Positions 1 through 8,650 are shown, counted from the stretch's first letter. The stretch: 45,703 nucleotides of DNA from Hyphomicrobiales bacterium (GCA_021775855.1 JAJFGZ010000068.1:1-45703), one strand, 5' to 3'. Notes: a model not told the origin generated them from the sequence alone. Numbers and translations: made by a program.

Positions 1-777
1 GCGGCGGCGGAAGCGGCGGTTCCGGTTCGGGCCGAATTGCTCGCAAACGTGGAAGACCTGGCCCATCGACGCAAGCGCGGCATGGCGCGGGTTCTGGCGG
101 AACACAAAGCCGCCCTGCGCGCTGCTGCCCGCGGTCTGCCCCGGCTCACCGATCTTTTGGCCGCGCCGCGCCAGCGCCTCGATATCACGGCGTCACGCAT
201 CGGCCAGTCGCTGGCAATGTTCACGGCTGGCTACCGCAATCGTCTGGATGTTGTATCAGCACGGCTAGCGCCGCGCCTCGCGGAGCTACTGGTGATACCG
301 CGCCATCGCCTGGAGAATGTCGCGTCGCGCCTGGGCCGTGCGTTGGTGCTTTCTACTTCCGGTCACCGCAATCGACTTGCCGTCGTATCGGCTCGGCTAG
401 TACCGCGTACGCTGCTGGAATCGATCAATCGTCAGCAACGGCGGGTCGGAGAACAGGGCGCAAGGTTCGCCCGCGCTATGCGTCAGCGGCTCGACCGGGC
501 GGACCGATCTCTTGCGCACCAGGCGAGTATACTGAAGACCCTCAGCCACAAGGGCGTGTTGGCGCGCGGTTTTGCCCTTGTTCGCGACGAAGCAGGCCAT
601 ATGATCCGCGCGGCAACCGGGCTGAACCCGGGACAGGCGATCAGCATCGAATTCGTCGACGGTGTTACCACCGCTGAAATAACCGGTGGGGTTGACCCGG
701 CAAAACAGTCAAAAAACCCCCGAACGTCAGCGACGAGGGGTAAACCCAAAATCAAGGACCAGGGTTCGCTCTTCTAG
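1..777 (+). CDS. xseA: Exodeoxyribonuclease VII large subunit, C-terminal part (5' end outside window)
   Basis: The reading frame is open from the first base and ends at TAG 775-777, so this is the C-terminal ~258 residues of XseA, the large subunit of the nuclease that degrades single-stranded DNA to oligonucleotides together with XseB. The first residues (AAAEAAVPVRAEL) match the end of the catalytic domain, where PTAAAE-type motifs are common. A long Arg/Leu-rich helical region follows, then the terminal beta domain (VLARGFALVRDEAGHMIRAA) and the typical C-terminal GSLF. The helical region contains two tandem 44-residue units (145-276 and 277-408) that are about 59% identical, which lengthens the coiled-coil arm. 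A TTG at 37 is internal, not the start. The family call is secure. Confidence 0.93.
   Translation, partial: AAAEAAVPVRAELLANVEDLAHRRKRGMARVLAEHKAALRAAARGLPRLTDLLAAPRQRLDITASRIGQSLAMFTAGYRNRLDVVSARLAPRLAELLVIPRHRLENVASRLGRALVLSTSGHRNRLAVVSARLVPRTLLESINRQQRRVGEQGARFARAMRQRLDRADRSLAHQASILKTLSHKGVLARGFALVRDEAGHMIRAATGLNPGQAISIEFVDGVTTAEITGGVDPAKQSKNPRTSATRGKPKIKDQGSLF
145..408 (+). repeat. Two tandem 132-bp units within xseA
   Basis: Two in-frame 44-residue units (145-276, 277-408) align without gaps, with 26 of 44 residues identical by eye. Both share the pattern L..LL..PR.RL...ASR.G and end in RNRL.VVSARL.PR. They lie in the coiled-coil arm of XseA, so an internal duplication that has since diverged is the simplest reading. 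Confidence 0.75.
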
Positions 778-806
778 CTGGAGACTACAAAAAAGGTGGA
801 CAAATC

Positions 807-836
807 CCGTCGTTCCTGCTTTCGCCGGAATGACGG
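807..836. repeat. REP-like palindromic hairpin downstream of xseA
   Basis: The arms at 807-818 and 825-836 pair over their length with two G-T wobbles around a short TTTC-type loop. The core resembles the widespread extragenic palindrome family with GTCATTCC...GGAATGAC ends. It sits 30 bp after the xseA stop in the gap before the DUF2093 gene. It may act as a transcript 3' end or be a dispersed REP/MITE-like element. No second copy was noticed in this window. Confidence 0.6.
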
Positions 837-955
837 AATTAGTGGATTGACCGGTTTGTTCGCGCCTTCGACCATTTTGGGGTAAAAAGGTAACGGCCTA
901 GCATTCGGCGTTCCACCACGCTATTTAGGATGGATAGCCAACGGACCATGACAGT

Positions 956-1183
956 ATGAACCGGTTTGAACCAAATTTTCCCGCAGGCGAAGAAGCCGAA
1001 ATCCGTTACGGCGACGGTGATTTTGATGTTATCCGTCGTGGAAATTTCGTGCGCTGCAGCGTGACGGGAAAAATCATCCCGCTGGAAGAGTTGCGCTACT
1101 GGAATGTGGACCTGCAGGAAGCCTATGTCACGGCTGATGTTGCGTTTACGCGGTACCAAGATATCCGTGGCGAAAAGCCATAG
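956..1183 (+). CDS. DUF2093 domain-containing protein
   Basis: This is a 75-residue protein of the alphaproteobacterial DUF2093 family, whose function is unknown. The family pattern is visible: an acidic N-terminus with EAEIRYGDGDFDVIRRG, then FVRCSVTGKIIPLEELRYW and a terminal QEAYVTADVAF. There is one Cys and no membrane segment, so it is probably cytosolic. It lies between xseA and lpxK, the usual position for the family, and converges on lpxK with one base between the two stop codons. No strong Shine-Dalgarno was seen before the ATG, but the start agrees with the family's MNRFE-type N-terminus. Confidence 0.85.
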   Translation: MNRFEPNFPAGEEAEIRYGDGDFDVIRRGNFVRCSVTGKIIPLEELRYWNVDLQEAYVTADVAFTRYQDIRGEKP

Positions 1184-1184
1184 A

Positions 1185-2189
1185 TTAGGCTTTCCCGGTT
1201 GCCGCGCGTTGGATCAGGCCTGTAAAGCCGACTTCCTTTTCAAACGCCATCTCGATCGGGTAGACCTGTGACGCCGCCTTCAGCGCGCCGATCGACCCGG
1301 TTTCCCCAAGCCGGACAAAGTCCTTTTCTGTTGTCACCAGTTTGGCACTCGCTGCGGCAGCCAATTCTAGCAGCCGGGCGGCGTCGCGTTCAGAAAAATC
1401 GTGGTGATCGGGAAACCCGACAGTCTCCGTAACCGCCGCGCCAGCTTCTCGCAGCGACTGGAACAGTTTTTCGGGCCGCGCGATGCCCGCGAATGCCACG
1501 ACCTTTGCGCCCGATAGGTCCGGGGCGCCGGAAGCAGGCCCGATCGTTGCCCGGTAGATGGGCAGGTGCGCAGCCCGGGCTTTTTCCGCGACGGCGTCTC
1601 CGGGTGCACCCGCTCCAACGATGAGAATGGCATCGGCCAGCCCAAGCTGGAAGCCGAGCCGCGCACGCAGGGGTCCGGCGGGCAAAACCAGCCCGTTGCC
1701 AATTCCCGTGGCGCCATCCACAACGGCGATTGCGAGAGTTTTTTCGAGCGACGGGTCTTGCAACCCGTCATCCATGATGATCACATCTGCCCCCTCTATG
1801 CCTGCCATCCGGGCACCCGCCTGCCGGTCTTTTGCAACCACCACAGGCGCCGTGCGGCACAGGAGCAGGGGTTCATCACCAACTTCTAAAGCGTGATGCC
1901 TCGCCGGATCCAGGACAAGCGGGCCTTCGGCGCTGCCGCCATACCCCTTGGACAGGAATACCGGTTTGACGCCTTCGGCGATCAGCAATTTGGCGATGGC
2001 AATCGCGGCCGGGGTTTTCCCCGACCCTCCGGCAGTGAAATTCCCGACACAAATGACCGGTACGCCGATATCAAGCGGGTCACCCCGGGCAATCCGCAGC
2101 CGTGTCGCCAGGTGGTAGGGAAGGCCAACCACCCCCAGGAGAGGTGTAAGGACACCTGCGGGTTTGGCCCATAATGACGGCGTGCGCAC
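1185..2189 (-). CDS. lpxK: Tetraacyldisaccharide 4'-kinase LpxK
   Basis: LpxK phosphorylates the 4' position of the lipid A disaccharide at the inner membrane, the sixth step of the Raetz pathway. The N-terminus carries an amphipathic/hydrophobic segment (VLTPLLGVVGLPYHLATRLR), then a P-loop in VGNFTAGGSGKTP and the DDGLQDPSL motif. The C-terminal half includes FPDHHDFSERDAARL and the VTTEKDFVRL motif, all diagnostic. I chose the GTG at 2189 (MRTPSLWAKPAG, 334 aa). It has a GAGG six bases upstream and fits the family's MRxPxFW start. The alternative is TTG at 2216, which would overlap waaA by 19 bases. It is the last gene of the pmbA-to-lpxK operon. Confidence 0.93.
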   Translation of the reverse strand: MRTPSLWAKPAGVLTPLLGVVGLPYHLATRLRIARGDPLDIGVPVICVGNFTAGGSGKTPAAIAIAKLLIAEGVKPVFLSKGYGGSAEGPLVLDPARHHALEVGDEPLLLCRTAPVVVAKDRQAGARMAGIEGADVIIMDDGLQDPSLEKTLAIAVVDGATGIGNGLVLPAGPLRARLGFQLGLADAILIVGAGAPGDAVAEKARAAHLPIYRATIGPASGAPDLSGAKVVAFAGIARPEKLFQSLREAGAAVTETVGFPDHHDFSERDAARLLELAAAASAKLVTTEKDFVRLGETGSIGALKAASQVYPIEMAFEKEVGFTGLIQRAATGKA

Positions 2190-2197
2190 GGCTTGCC

Positions 2198-3484
2198 TCA
2201 GCCTCGGCCAGGACAAAAGGGGCGCAACAGCTGTACGGTGCGGTCCAGCGCGCCGGTTAATCCGGTGATGATTTCCTGGCTTTGACGCGCCATCCGCTGC
2301 CGTGACGTGGGCTTGGTCAGCATTTGCCGGATCGCGTCCGCCAATTCAAGGGAATCGCGTACCGCGATTCCGGCCGCCGCCCGGTCGAGGGCATCGTATA
2401 TCCACGCGAAATTATGCACATGGGGTCCATGGATCACCGCTGCGCCGAGCTTGATCGGCTCGATTGGGTTCTGTCCACCATGGGGGACCAGCGACCCGCC
2501 CATGAAGACGGCGTGCCCGGCGCTGCAAAACAGGCCAAGTTCACCAAGGGTATCGGCGAGATAAATGTCGGTCGTCGACCCGAGCGGTTCATTGAGAGAG
2601 CGTTGAGCAATATTAAAATCCCGCCGTTGAAGTAATTTCGCAATCTCGCTGCCGCGTTCAGGGTGCCGGGGAACAATCACGGTCAACAGACCCGGCACCG
2701 TTCGCCGGGCTATTTCATGAGCGTCCGCGGCAAGGTCCTCTTCACCGGGATGGGTGCTGACCGCGACCCAGACCAGGCGCCCGCCAATCTGCATTTTGAA
2801 ATCGCTAAGGGTTACCAGATCGACCGCCGGGGGAGGGGCATCGAATTTCAGGTTCCCGGAGACGACAATTTTTTCAGCCCCCAGCTCCTTCAGCTTGGTG
2901 CCGTCATCTTCGCTTTGGGCGATACAAAGATTGAACCGGCCGAGCAGATGCAGGATCGTTTGCGGCAGGCTTTTCCAGCGCTGGAACGAGCGGTCCGAAA
3001 TCCGGCCATTGACCATTATTGCGGGGACCCCGCGTTCGCCAAGGGTTTCGAGCATGGTCGGCCATAATTCCGATTCCGCGAAAAGCGCAAGATCAGGCTT
3101 CCAATGATCAATGAACGCGCCGACGCAATCTGGAAAATCAATCGGCGCGTATTGGTGGATCAGGTTCGGTACCGCGCGGCGCTCAACAAACGTCGCAGAG
3201 GTGACCGTCCCGGTGGTCATCAGAATATTCTGGCACGAGCCCTCTTGCAGAAGTCGAACGGCGAGAGGCAATACAGCGACGGTTTCTCCGACGCTCGCCG
3301 CATGAATCCAGATGAGTGGCCCGCCGGGCCGTGCGACGGTTGAGTGCCCATAGCGCTCATTCAGGCGTGACGGATTTTCCTTGCCCTGATTCACCCGGCG
3401 TTGCAGATAAATCTGCGACAGGGGCCTGATCGCCGTGCCCGCAATTCTGTAAGCCAGCAATGGGAGAGGCGTTTTATCCGTCAT
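2198..3484 (-). CDS. waaA: 3-deoxy-D-manno-octulosonic acid (Kdo) transferase WaaA
   Basis: WaaA (KdtA) transfers Kdo from CMP-Kdo to lipid IVA at the inner membrane. The N-terminal anchor region (LPLLAYRIAGTAIRPL) is followed by the GT30 signature (RPGGPLIWIHAASVGE, with the catalytic Glu), PIDFPDCVGAFIDHWKPDL and the donor-side AVFMGGSLVPHGGQNPIEP motif. The ATG at 3484 (MTDKTPLP, 428 aa) overlaps the DUF374 stop by 11 bases, suggesting translational coupling. A longer in-frame extension exists to 3514 but has no family support. Its neighbours, lpxK and a DUF374 acyltransferase, fit the lipid A/Kdo role. Confidence 0.94.
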   Translation of the reverse strand: MTDKTPLPLLAYRIAGTAIRPLSQIYLQRRVNQGKENPSRLNERYGHSTVARPGGPLIWIHAASVGETVAVLPLAVRLLQEGSCQNILMTTGTVTSATFVERRAVPNLIHQYAPIDFPDCVGAFIDHWKPDLALFAESELWPTMLETLGERGVPAIMVNGRISDRSFQRWKSLPQTILHLLGRFNLCIAQSEDDGTKLKELGAEKIVVSGNLKFDAPPPAVDLVTLSDFKMQIGGRLVWVAVSTHPGEEDLAADAHEIARRTVPGLLTVIVPRHPERGSEIAKLLQRRDFNIAQRSLNEPLGSTTDIYLADTLGELGLFCSAGHAVFMGGSLVPHGGQNPIEPIKLGAAVIHGPHVHNFAWIYDALDRAAAGIAVRDSLELADAIRQMLTKPTSRQRMARQSQEIITGLTGALDRTVQLLRPFCPGRG

Positions 3485-4193
3485 TCTTGTCGCCATCCAC
3501 GATCTCGAGCGCACGTCGGGTCACATCATTCAGCGTATCTTCGACCCGCCTGCGATAGTTTTCCAGTCCTTTTTGACTTGTCTCCGGTGGCACCATGATT
3601 GGGTCGCCTGCTACCAAAGCACCCCTGCTAAAGGGTAGGTTGATCGAGGAGCGGTCCCACGAATTTACGTCAATTCTGCGGCTCGTCGCAATCGCGATCG
3701 GGATCACCGGTTGCCCGCTATCACGCGCCAGCATAACAATCCCGCGCCCCGCGACCCGGGAAATCTTTGGCACGTCGGCGGTTTGCACGATCGTTGCCCC
3801 GTCGTCCAGTTCGCGGACCATTGCCCGGTGGGCCCGGCTGCCGCCCTTGCGCAATATCTTGTCCTGCCGATCGGCACCTGTATTGCGGATTAAGCCTGAT
3901 CCACGAACGGCGCCAGCGCCGAAATATTCAACAACCTGGGCGTTTATTTCCCCGTCCCGGTGCCGGGATATCAGGGCGCGAATCTTGTCGCCGGGACGTT
4001 TGAAAACCGTCACCATGAAATGCTGGCCGTGCCACATGGCGAGAATAACCGGCCATTGGCGATCAACCTGCTCGTAGAAATCTGCCGGTTCGATCTGCCA
4101 ACTGCTGGTGGTATGGACCAGCCGGATGTAGCGCCCGATCATGCGCCCTAACCAGCGTTGGAACCATTTCGATCGGGAAAGCCGTTTCAACAT
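3474..4193 (-). CDS. DUF374 lysophospholipid acyltransferase-family protein
   Basis: This 239-residue protein belongs to the DUF374 branch of the glycerophospholipid acyltransferase fold. Visible markers are IRLVHTTSSWQ near the N-terminus, LAMWHGQHF with the candidate catalytic His, LISRHRDGE, GAVRGSGLI, and a TADVPKISRVAGRGIVMLAR block that replaces the more usual DGPRGP. Alphaproteobacterial members often sit directly upstream of waaA, as here, which suggests acylation of a lipid A-type or ornithine lipid substrate. No specific substrate can be read from sequence. It ends inside the start of waaA (11-bp overlap). Confidence 0.85.
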   Translation of the reverse strand: MLKRLSRSKWFQRWLGRMIGRYIRLVHTTSSWQIEPADFYEQVDRQWPVILAMWHGQHFMVTVFKRPGDKIRALISRHRDGEINAQVVEYFGAGAVRGSGLIRNTGADRQDKILRKGGSRAHRAMVRELDDGATIVQTADVPKISRVAGRGIVMLARDSGQPVIPIAIATSRRIDVNSWDRSSINLPFSRGALVAGDPIMVPPETSQKGLENYRRRVEDTLNDVTRRALEIVDGDKNDG

Positions 4194-4204
4194 GGCAATC
4201 GGGA

Positions 4205-6088
4205 TCAGTTACTGCGATTTTCGGTGGTCGTGACCTTGCGACTTGTCATTCGGCGTTTGGGAGCTTTTTCGCTGGCCTCGCCCGAGGACGCTTCGAACTG
4301 CGAACTATAAAGTTCGGAATATACGCCGCCGGTATCGACCAATTCGTCGTGCCGCCCGACTTCCACAATTCGACCATGGTCGAGAACGCAGATGATATCG
4401 GCATTCTGGACTGTGCTGAGCCGGTGGGCGATCATCAGAACGGTGCGCCCCTTGACGATCTGCGACAATGCCTTCTGGACCTTCCGCTCCGCCGTTCCGT
4501 CGAGGGAGCTGGTCGCCTCATCCAGAAGCAAAATAGGTGACGATTTTAGCATCGCCCGGGCGAAGGCGATGCGCTGGCGCTCACCGCCCGATAAAAGCGA
4601 ACCGGCTTCGCCCACGCGGGTATTGTATTGCTGAGGCAATTTTTTAATGAACTCGTCCGCCGCAGCCGCTTTTGCGGCTTTTTTTATATCCTCTATCGTC
4701 GCGTCCGATTTGCCATAGGCGATATTGGCTGTAATTGTATCGTCAAAAAGGAACGGCTCCTGAGTGACCAGGGCGGTTGTCCCGCGCAGGCTTTCGATCG
4801 TTACTTTCGAAATATCCTGGCCGTCGATCCGGATACTGCCTGAACTGGGATCGAAAAACCGCAATAGCAGGTTCAAGACTGTGCTCTTGCCTGCGCCGCT
4901 CGGTCCGACAATGGCAACGGTGGCGCCTGATGGAATCGTCAACGTAAAATCCCGCAAGACCGGAGCGTCGTTGTTGTAGGAGAAATTGACATTGTCGAAA
5001 ACAATCTCGCCCTTGCCGACAACAAGAGGCGCGGCATTGGACTCCTCGCGTACCTTGACCTCTTCGTCGATAATTCCGAAAATCCGGTTTGCTGCCGCAA
5101 CTCCCTCCTGCAGGGTGGTGTGCAATGTGGCCAACGACTTGAGTGGTTGATAGGCGAGCAGGGCAGCGGTCATGAAGCCGACAAAATGCCCGATTGTGAC
5201 GTTTCCCTGGATGCCCTGGTAGCCCGCGTAAAAAATCGCCCCCGCCATGCCGATCCCCGTCAGGGTTTCGGTGATCGGTGCGGAAAGCGCCCGGGCGCGG
5301 ACGCTGCGCATTATAAATTCGATGGTCCGTTTGATGGTATCGTCAGCCCTGGAGACTTCGAGTTCTTCCTGGCGGTAGGCCTTGACCACCCTGATGCCTG
5401 ATAGCGTTTGCGAGATCAGCGACCCAAGGTTGCCCATTTCCTGAAGCGAACTGGTCGCGGATTTGCGCATTTTGTCGCGTTGTCGGTTAACGGTCACGAT
5501 GCCGATGGGGGTAAGCAAAGCAGTAATTGTCGCCAGGCGCCAATCCATCCAGAACATCGAAGCACCTAAAACAATGACCATCAGGGTGTTCTTGCCGATA
5601 GCCACTAGAACAGTGCTGGCGGCGCGCAATATTATGTTCGAATCGTTGAGGAAACTGGAAACGAATCTCCCCGAATGGGTGCGCTGCAGCCAGCTGAGAT
5701 CAGCGTCCGTAAGCTTGCGGAACATTTCCAGGCGAAGATCCGCGACGATACTCTGGCCGATATAGGCTTCCGTTACTTTGGAGACATATTCGGCAATCGA
5801 TTTGACCAACGTGACCAGAATGACGGCGATGGGCAGCAGATAGAGATAAGTCTCGTTGCGGTTCTCAAATACCTCGTCAGTCGCGGTCTGGATCAGAAAC
5901 GGAACCGCGCCGGTTGTGATCGCAATGAAAAACATCGCAATGAGGGAAACAACGATCAGCTTCGCGCGTGGACGCAAATGGTCCATGGCTATCCGGCGGA
6001 CCACTTGCCACGTGGTGTAATGATGATCCTGCAGGGAATCTTGGCCCTGATCATCGGTAACCTGATCTTTGAAGATTGATTTGTTCAA
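4205..6088 (-). CDS. ABC transporter, fused permease-ATPase (MsbA-like exporter)
   Basis: A 627-residue half-transporter with a six-helix type I exporter domain (about residues 40-330) fused to an ATPase domain (about 360-590). The ATPase has Walker A GPSGAGKS (K401), signature LLSGGERQ (498-505), Walker B ILLLDE (519-524) and the switch His in IAHRLST (555). The layout and the location between DUF4170 and the DUF374/waaA/lpxK genes suggest lipid A or lipid flipping, as in MsbA, but the sequence cannot exclude another lipid or drug substrate. The start is TTG at 6088, because the next in-frame ATG would remove conserved N-terminal residues. The C-terminus has a basic tail (KAPKRRMTSRK). Confidence 0.9.
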   Translation of the reverse strand: MNKSIFKDQVTDDQGQDSLQDHHYTTWQVVRRIAMDHLRPRAKLIVVSLIAMFFIAITTGAVPFLIQTATDEVFENRNETYLYLLPIAVILVTLVKSIAEYVSKVTEAYIGQSIVADLRLEMFRKLTDADLSWLQRTHSGRFVSSFLNDSNIILRAASTVLVAIGKNTLMVIVLGASMFWMDWRLATITALLTPIGIVTVNRQRDKMRKSATSSLQEMGNLGSLISQTLSGIRVVKAYRQEELEVSRADDTIKRTIEFIMRSVRARALSAPITETLTGIGMAGAIFYAGYQGIQGNVTIGHFVGFMTAALLAYQPLKSLATLHTTLQEGVAAANRIFGIIDEEVKVREESNAAPLVVGKGEIVFDNVNFSYNNDAPVLRDFTLTIPSGATVAIVGPSGAGKSTVLNLLLRFFDPSSGSIRIDGQDISKVTIESLRGTTALVTQEPFLFDDTITANIAYGKSDATIEDIKKAAKAAAADEFIKKLPQQYNTRVGEAGSLLSGGERQRIAFARAMLKSSPILLLDEATSSLDGTAERKVQKALSQIVKGRTVLMIAHRLSTVQNADIICVLDHGRIVEVGRHDELVDTGGVYSELYSSQFEASSGEASEKAPKRRMTSRKVTTTENRSN

Positions 6089-6134
6089 TCGATTTTACCC
6101 AGAACACACTGGAAGGACCGAGTATTTCAACCCT

Positions 6135-6407
6135 TCAATCGTTGTGCAGGTCCTCGTCATCTTCTTCCGGTTCTTCCGGATCGAGAAGCCGGTGCATATG
6201 GACGATAAAATACCGTGCATGAGCGTTATCCACCGTCTGATGCGCGGCGGCTCTCCAGGCGTCGTAAGCCGTTGCGTAATTTGGGAAAATTCCAACAATG
6301 TCCAGGTTATCCAGATCGCGAAATTCTACATCGCCGTCAAGACTATCCAGTTCGCCACCGAACACCAAGTGCAACAATTGCCGGTTTCCGGTTTCTTTAT
6401 CGGTCAT
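6135..6407 (-). CDS. DUF4170 domain-containing protein
   Basis: A 90-residue protein matching the alphaproteobacterial DUF4170 family, of unknown function. The recognisable core is LHLVFGGELDSLDGDVEFRD, then IVGIFPNYATAYDAWRAAA and ARYFIVHMHRLLDPE, ending in a strongly acidic tail (EPEEDDEDLHND). No signal or membrane segment is visible. It lies 27 bp after cysQ and 46 bp before the ABC transporter. This placement inside a lipid A/Kdo operon is typical for the family and suggests an accessory role in envelope synthesis, which is inference only. Confidence 0.85.
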   Translation of the reverse strand: MTDKETGNRQLLHLVFGGELDSLDGDVEFRDLDNLDIVGIFPNYATAYDAWRAAAHQTVDNAHARYFIVHMHRLLDPEEPEEDDEDLHND

Positions 6408-6434
6408 GGTTAAAATTTATCCCAGATATTCCAG

Positions 6435-7250
6435 TCAGGTGACGTTGCGTCGGAATGGCCAGTTTCTGGTACGGTCGACAAGTCCTGGATGCAAATATTT
6501 GCCCGCTGCAATAATATCCGGTTTGCGCAATACATCCCCGCCATACTGAAATGGCTGACCACCGAAATCAGTAATTTTTCCACCCGCTTCCTGCACCAAA
6601 AGATCACCGGCTGCAAGGTCCCAATCGGACTTTCCGCTGAGCGTTATCATAGCATCGCTGGCACCACTGGCGATATTTGCAAGTCGCAACGCCATCGAAT
6701 TCAGATGGCCGTAGGTCATGTCGGGCCAGGGTTCGGGCCATTCCGGCCGGGACAAGGCTTCTTTGTAAGCGATCACCCGGCATCCTTTGATCTTGCGCTT
6801 GGGGGAAACGCGAGCCGGATGACCGTTGAGAATTGCCCCATATCCCAGACGCGCTTCGTACAGATCGTCTGTACGGGGCTGGTAAATCCCGGCAAGGATT
6901 ACCTTGCCATCTTCAACAAGGCCGATGCTTACACACCAATCATCGCGTTTGCGCACAAAAGCCCGGGTACCGTCGATCGGATCGACGATCCAGGTTCGGT
7001 TGGTTTTGTGCGCAGGTTCGGTCTGGCTTTCTTCAGAAATCCAGCCATAGCCTGGACACGCCGCTCGCAGGCGCGCGTATATATGCCGGTCGACCGCAAT
7101 ATCGGCTTCGGTAACAGGCGTATTATCCTTTTTCGTTTTCACAATGGGGTCGCGGCCGAAATATCGCAATGCGACTTCGCCTGCCTCCCGCAACACCTCG
7201 TGGAGCGCTGCCTGGGCTTCGGCTGTGGTGGACTGTCTACTGTCCGGCAA
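6435..7250 (-). CDS. cysQ: 3'(2'),5'-bisphosphate nucleotidase / inositol monophosphatase family (CysQ-like)
   Basis: A 271-residue Mg-dependent phosphatase of the FIG superfamily. The metal-binding motifs are visible: EADIAVDRHIY, ISEES, then WIVDPIDGTRAFV and the late WDLAAGDLLVQEAGG. The family includes CysQ, which removes the 3' phosphate from PAP made in sulfate assimilation or phosphopantetheine transfer, as well as inositol- and histidinol-phosphatases; this motif set does not fully separate them. Translation starts at TTG 7250 inside the pmbA 3' end (14-bp overlap), so it is probably coupled. Its position directly after pmbA is common in alphaproteobacteria. Confidence 0.85.
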   Translation of the reverse strand: MPDSRQSTTAEAQAALHEVLREAGEVALRYFGRDPIVKTKKDNTPVTEADIAVDRHIYARLRAACPGYGWISEESQTEPAHKTNRTWIVDPIDGTRAFVRKRDDWCVSIGLVEDGKVILAGIYQPRTDDLYEARLGYGAILNGHPARVSPKRKIKGCRVIAYKEALSRPEWPEPWPDMTYGHLNSMALRLANIASGASDAMITLSGKSDWDLAAGDLLVQEAGGKITDFGGQPFQYGGDVLRKPDIIAAGKYLHPGLVDRTRNWPFRRNVT

Positions 7251-8589
7251 CGATCATCCTCTCAACCAGGATGGTCGGGGCGTTGGTGGAAAAGCGAAAC
7301 TCGAGATCGTTCGCAGGCGCGAGAGAGGCAAAAATGTCCGCCAGGTTTCCGGCGACCGTAATCCCGCTTACGGGCCAAGTCAGTTCGCCATTCTCGACCC
7401 AGAACCCCGATGCCCCTCGGCTATAGTCCCCGGTCACAATATTGACCCCCTGGCCGATCAGGTCGGTCACGTAGAGGCCGTTGCCAATCGACTTGATCAT
7501 GTCCGCAGGATCGATGTTGCCTGGTTCCATATGGAGATTGCTGGCGCCGGGTGATGGCGGGCTGCTGACCCCGCGCCGGGCATGGCCGTTGGTTTCAAGC
7601 CCGAGTTCACGTGCGGTCGCGCTATCGAGCAACCAGTTTTCCAGCATGCCGTCTTCGACAAGTGCAAGCCGGGCGGCGCCGACGCCTTCGCCATCAAAGG
7701 GACGGGAAGACGGGCCGCGTGGCCGCAGCGGATCGTCAACAATGGTGACACCCTTGCCAAATACCTTGGTGTCCATTTCGTTGCGTAGAAAACTCGCCTG
7801 GCGGGCAACTGCGCTGCCTGATATAGCGCTCGCGAAATGGCTAACAAGGCTCCCCGACACGCGTGGATCGAAAATGACCGGGACTTGCCCTGTCTCGGCT
7901 AGTTTCGGATTGAGTCTGCGAACTGCCCGCTCGCCCGCCTCGCGGCCAATATCGGCGGCACTCCGGAGATCCTCCAGATGCGTGGCGATGGAATAATCAT
8001 AGTCGGTCTGTTTGTCTGTCCCTTCGCCTGCGACGACCGAGCAGCTGACCGAATGGGAGGAGCGGGCGTAGCTGCCTTCAAACCCGTCGCTGGAGACCAG
8101 ACTGACGCCGGACGAAGACCAGGCGGCTGACGCGCCACTGGAATTGGTCACCCCGGAGATTGCCAGTGCGGCGTCTTCGGCTTCAAGCGCGCGTGCATCC
8201 AGGTCACCGGTCGAGACGGAGGCGCCGTCGTAGAGATCAAGGTCGGGTAGAGATGTGGCCAATAGGCTCTTGTCGGCGAGCCCGGCATATTTATCCTCTG
8301 GCGATACCCGCGCCATTTCTACCGCCCGCGCGGCCAATTCGCCGACAAGGGCGTCGTTGGTATGGTTGGACGATACAATGGCCTGCCGTTTTCCGAAAAA
8401 AACCCTCAGGCCTGCCCCATCGCGCTCGGACCGGTCGGACGCTTCGACTTTACCGAGCCTGCACGTGACCGATTGCGAGCGGCCCTGGACAACAATCGCG
8501 TCGGCCGCGTTCGCGCCGGCCTTTAATGCCGCTTCGACAAGTTGCCGGGCGTGCTTAAGCAAAGGTTTCTGATTGTTCATTTCAGACAT
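7237..8589 (-). CDS. pmbA: TldD/PmbA family protein, PmbA (TldE) subunit
   Basis: A 450-residue PmbA/TldE homologue. In the known TldD-TldE heterodimer, TldD carries the metal site and TldE is a non-catalytic partner that shapes the cavity. Consistent with that, no HExxxH is visible here, whereas TldD at 16396-17829 has one. Family landmarks include GLRVFFGKRQAIVSS, PVIFDPRVSGSLVSHFASAI, and the C-terminal VTGDYSRGASGFWVENGEL. I chose ATG 8589 (MSEMNNQK); an in-frame extension to 8643 would read through the predicted promoter. It is the first gene of the minus-strand operon to lpxK. Confidence 0.92.
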   Translation of the reverse strand: MSEMNNQKPLLKHARQLVEAALKAGANAADAIVVQGRSQSVTCRLGKVEASDRSERDGAGLRVFFGKRQAIVSSNHTNDALVGELAARAVEMARVSPEDKYAGLADKSLLATSLPDLDLYDGASVSTGDLDARALEAEDAALAISGVTNSSGASAAWSSSGVSLVSSDGFEGSYARSSHSVSCSVVAGEGTDKQTDYDYSIATHLEDLRSAADIGREAGERAVRRLNPKLAETGQVPVIFDPRVSGSLVSHFASAISGSAVARQASFLRNEMDTKVFGKGVTIVDDPLRPRGPSSRPFDGEGVGAARLALVEDGMLENWLLDSATARELGLETNGHARRGVSSPPSPGASNLHMEPGNIDPADMIKSIGNGLYVTDLIGQGVNIVTGDYSRGASGFWVENGELTWPVSGITVAGNLADIFASLAPANDLEFRFSTNAPTILVERMIVAGQ

Positions 8590-8621
8590 GAGATGGAAAG
8601 ACTCCGGTAAGGATTCGCCAA

Positions 8622-8650
8622 GATATAGCAGGATTTCCGCCAAATTTCAG
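8622..8650 (-). promoter_or_regulatory. Predicted sigma70-type promoter for pmbA-to-lpxK operon
   Basis: On the minus strand CTGAAA (8650-8645, 4/6 to TTGACA) is followed after exactly 17 bases by TATATC (8627-8622, 4/6 to TATAAT). Transcription would start near 8615, giving a leader of about 25 nt before the pmbA ATG at 8589. The -35 overlaps one copy of a ten-base direct repeat. Confidence 0.5.

Noticed and set aside
6489..7361. 290-codon open frame on the plus strand
   Set aside because: It is antisense to cysQ, whose metal-binding motifs are intact; no family resemblance was seen.
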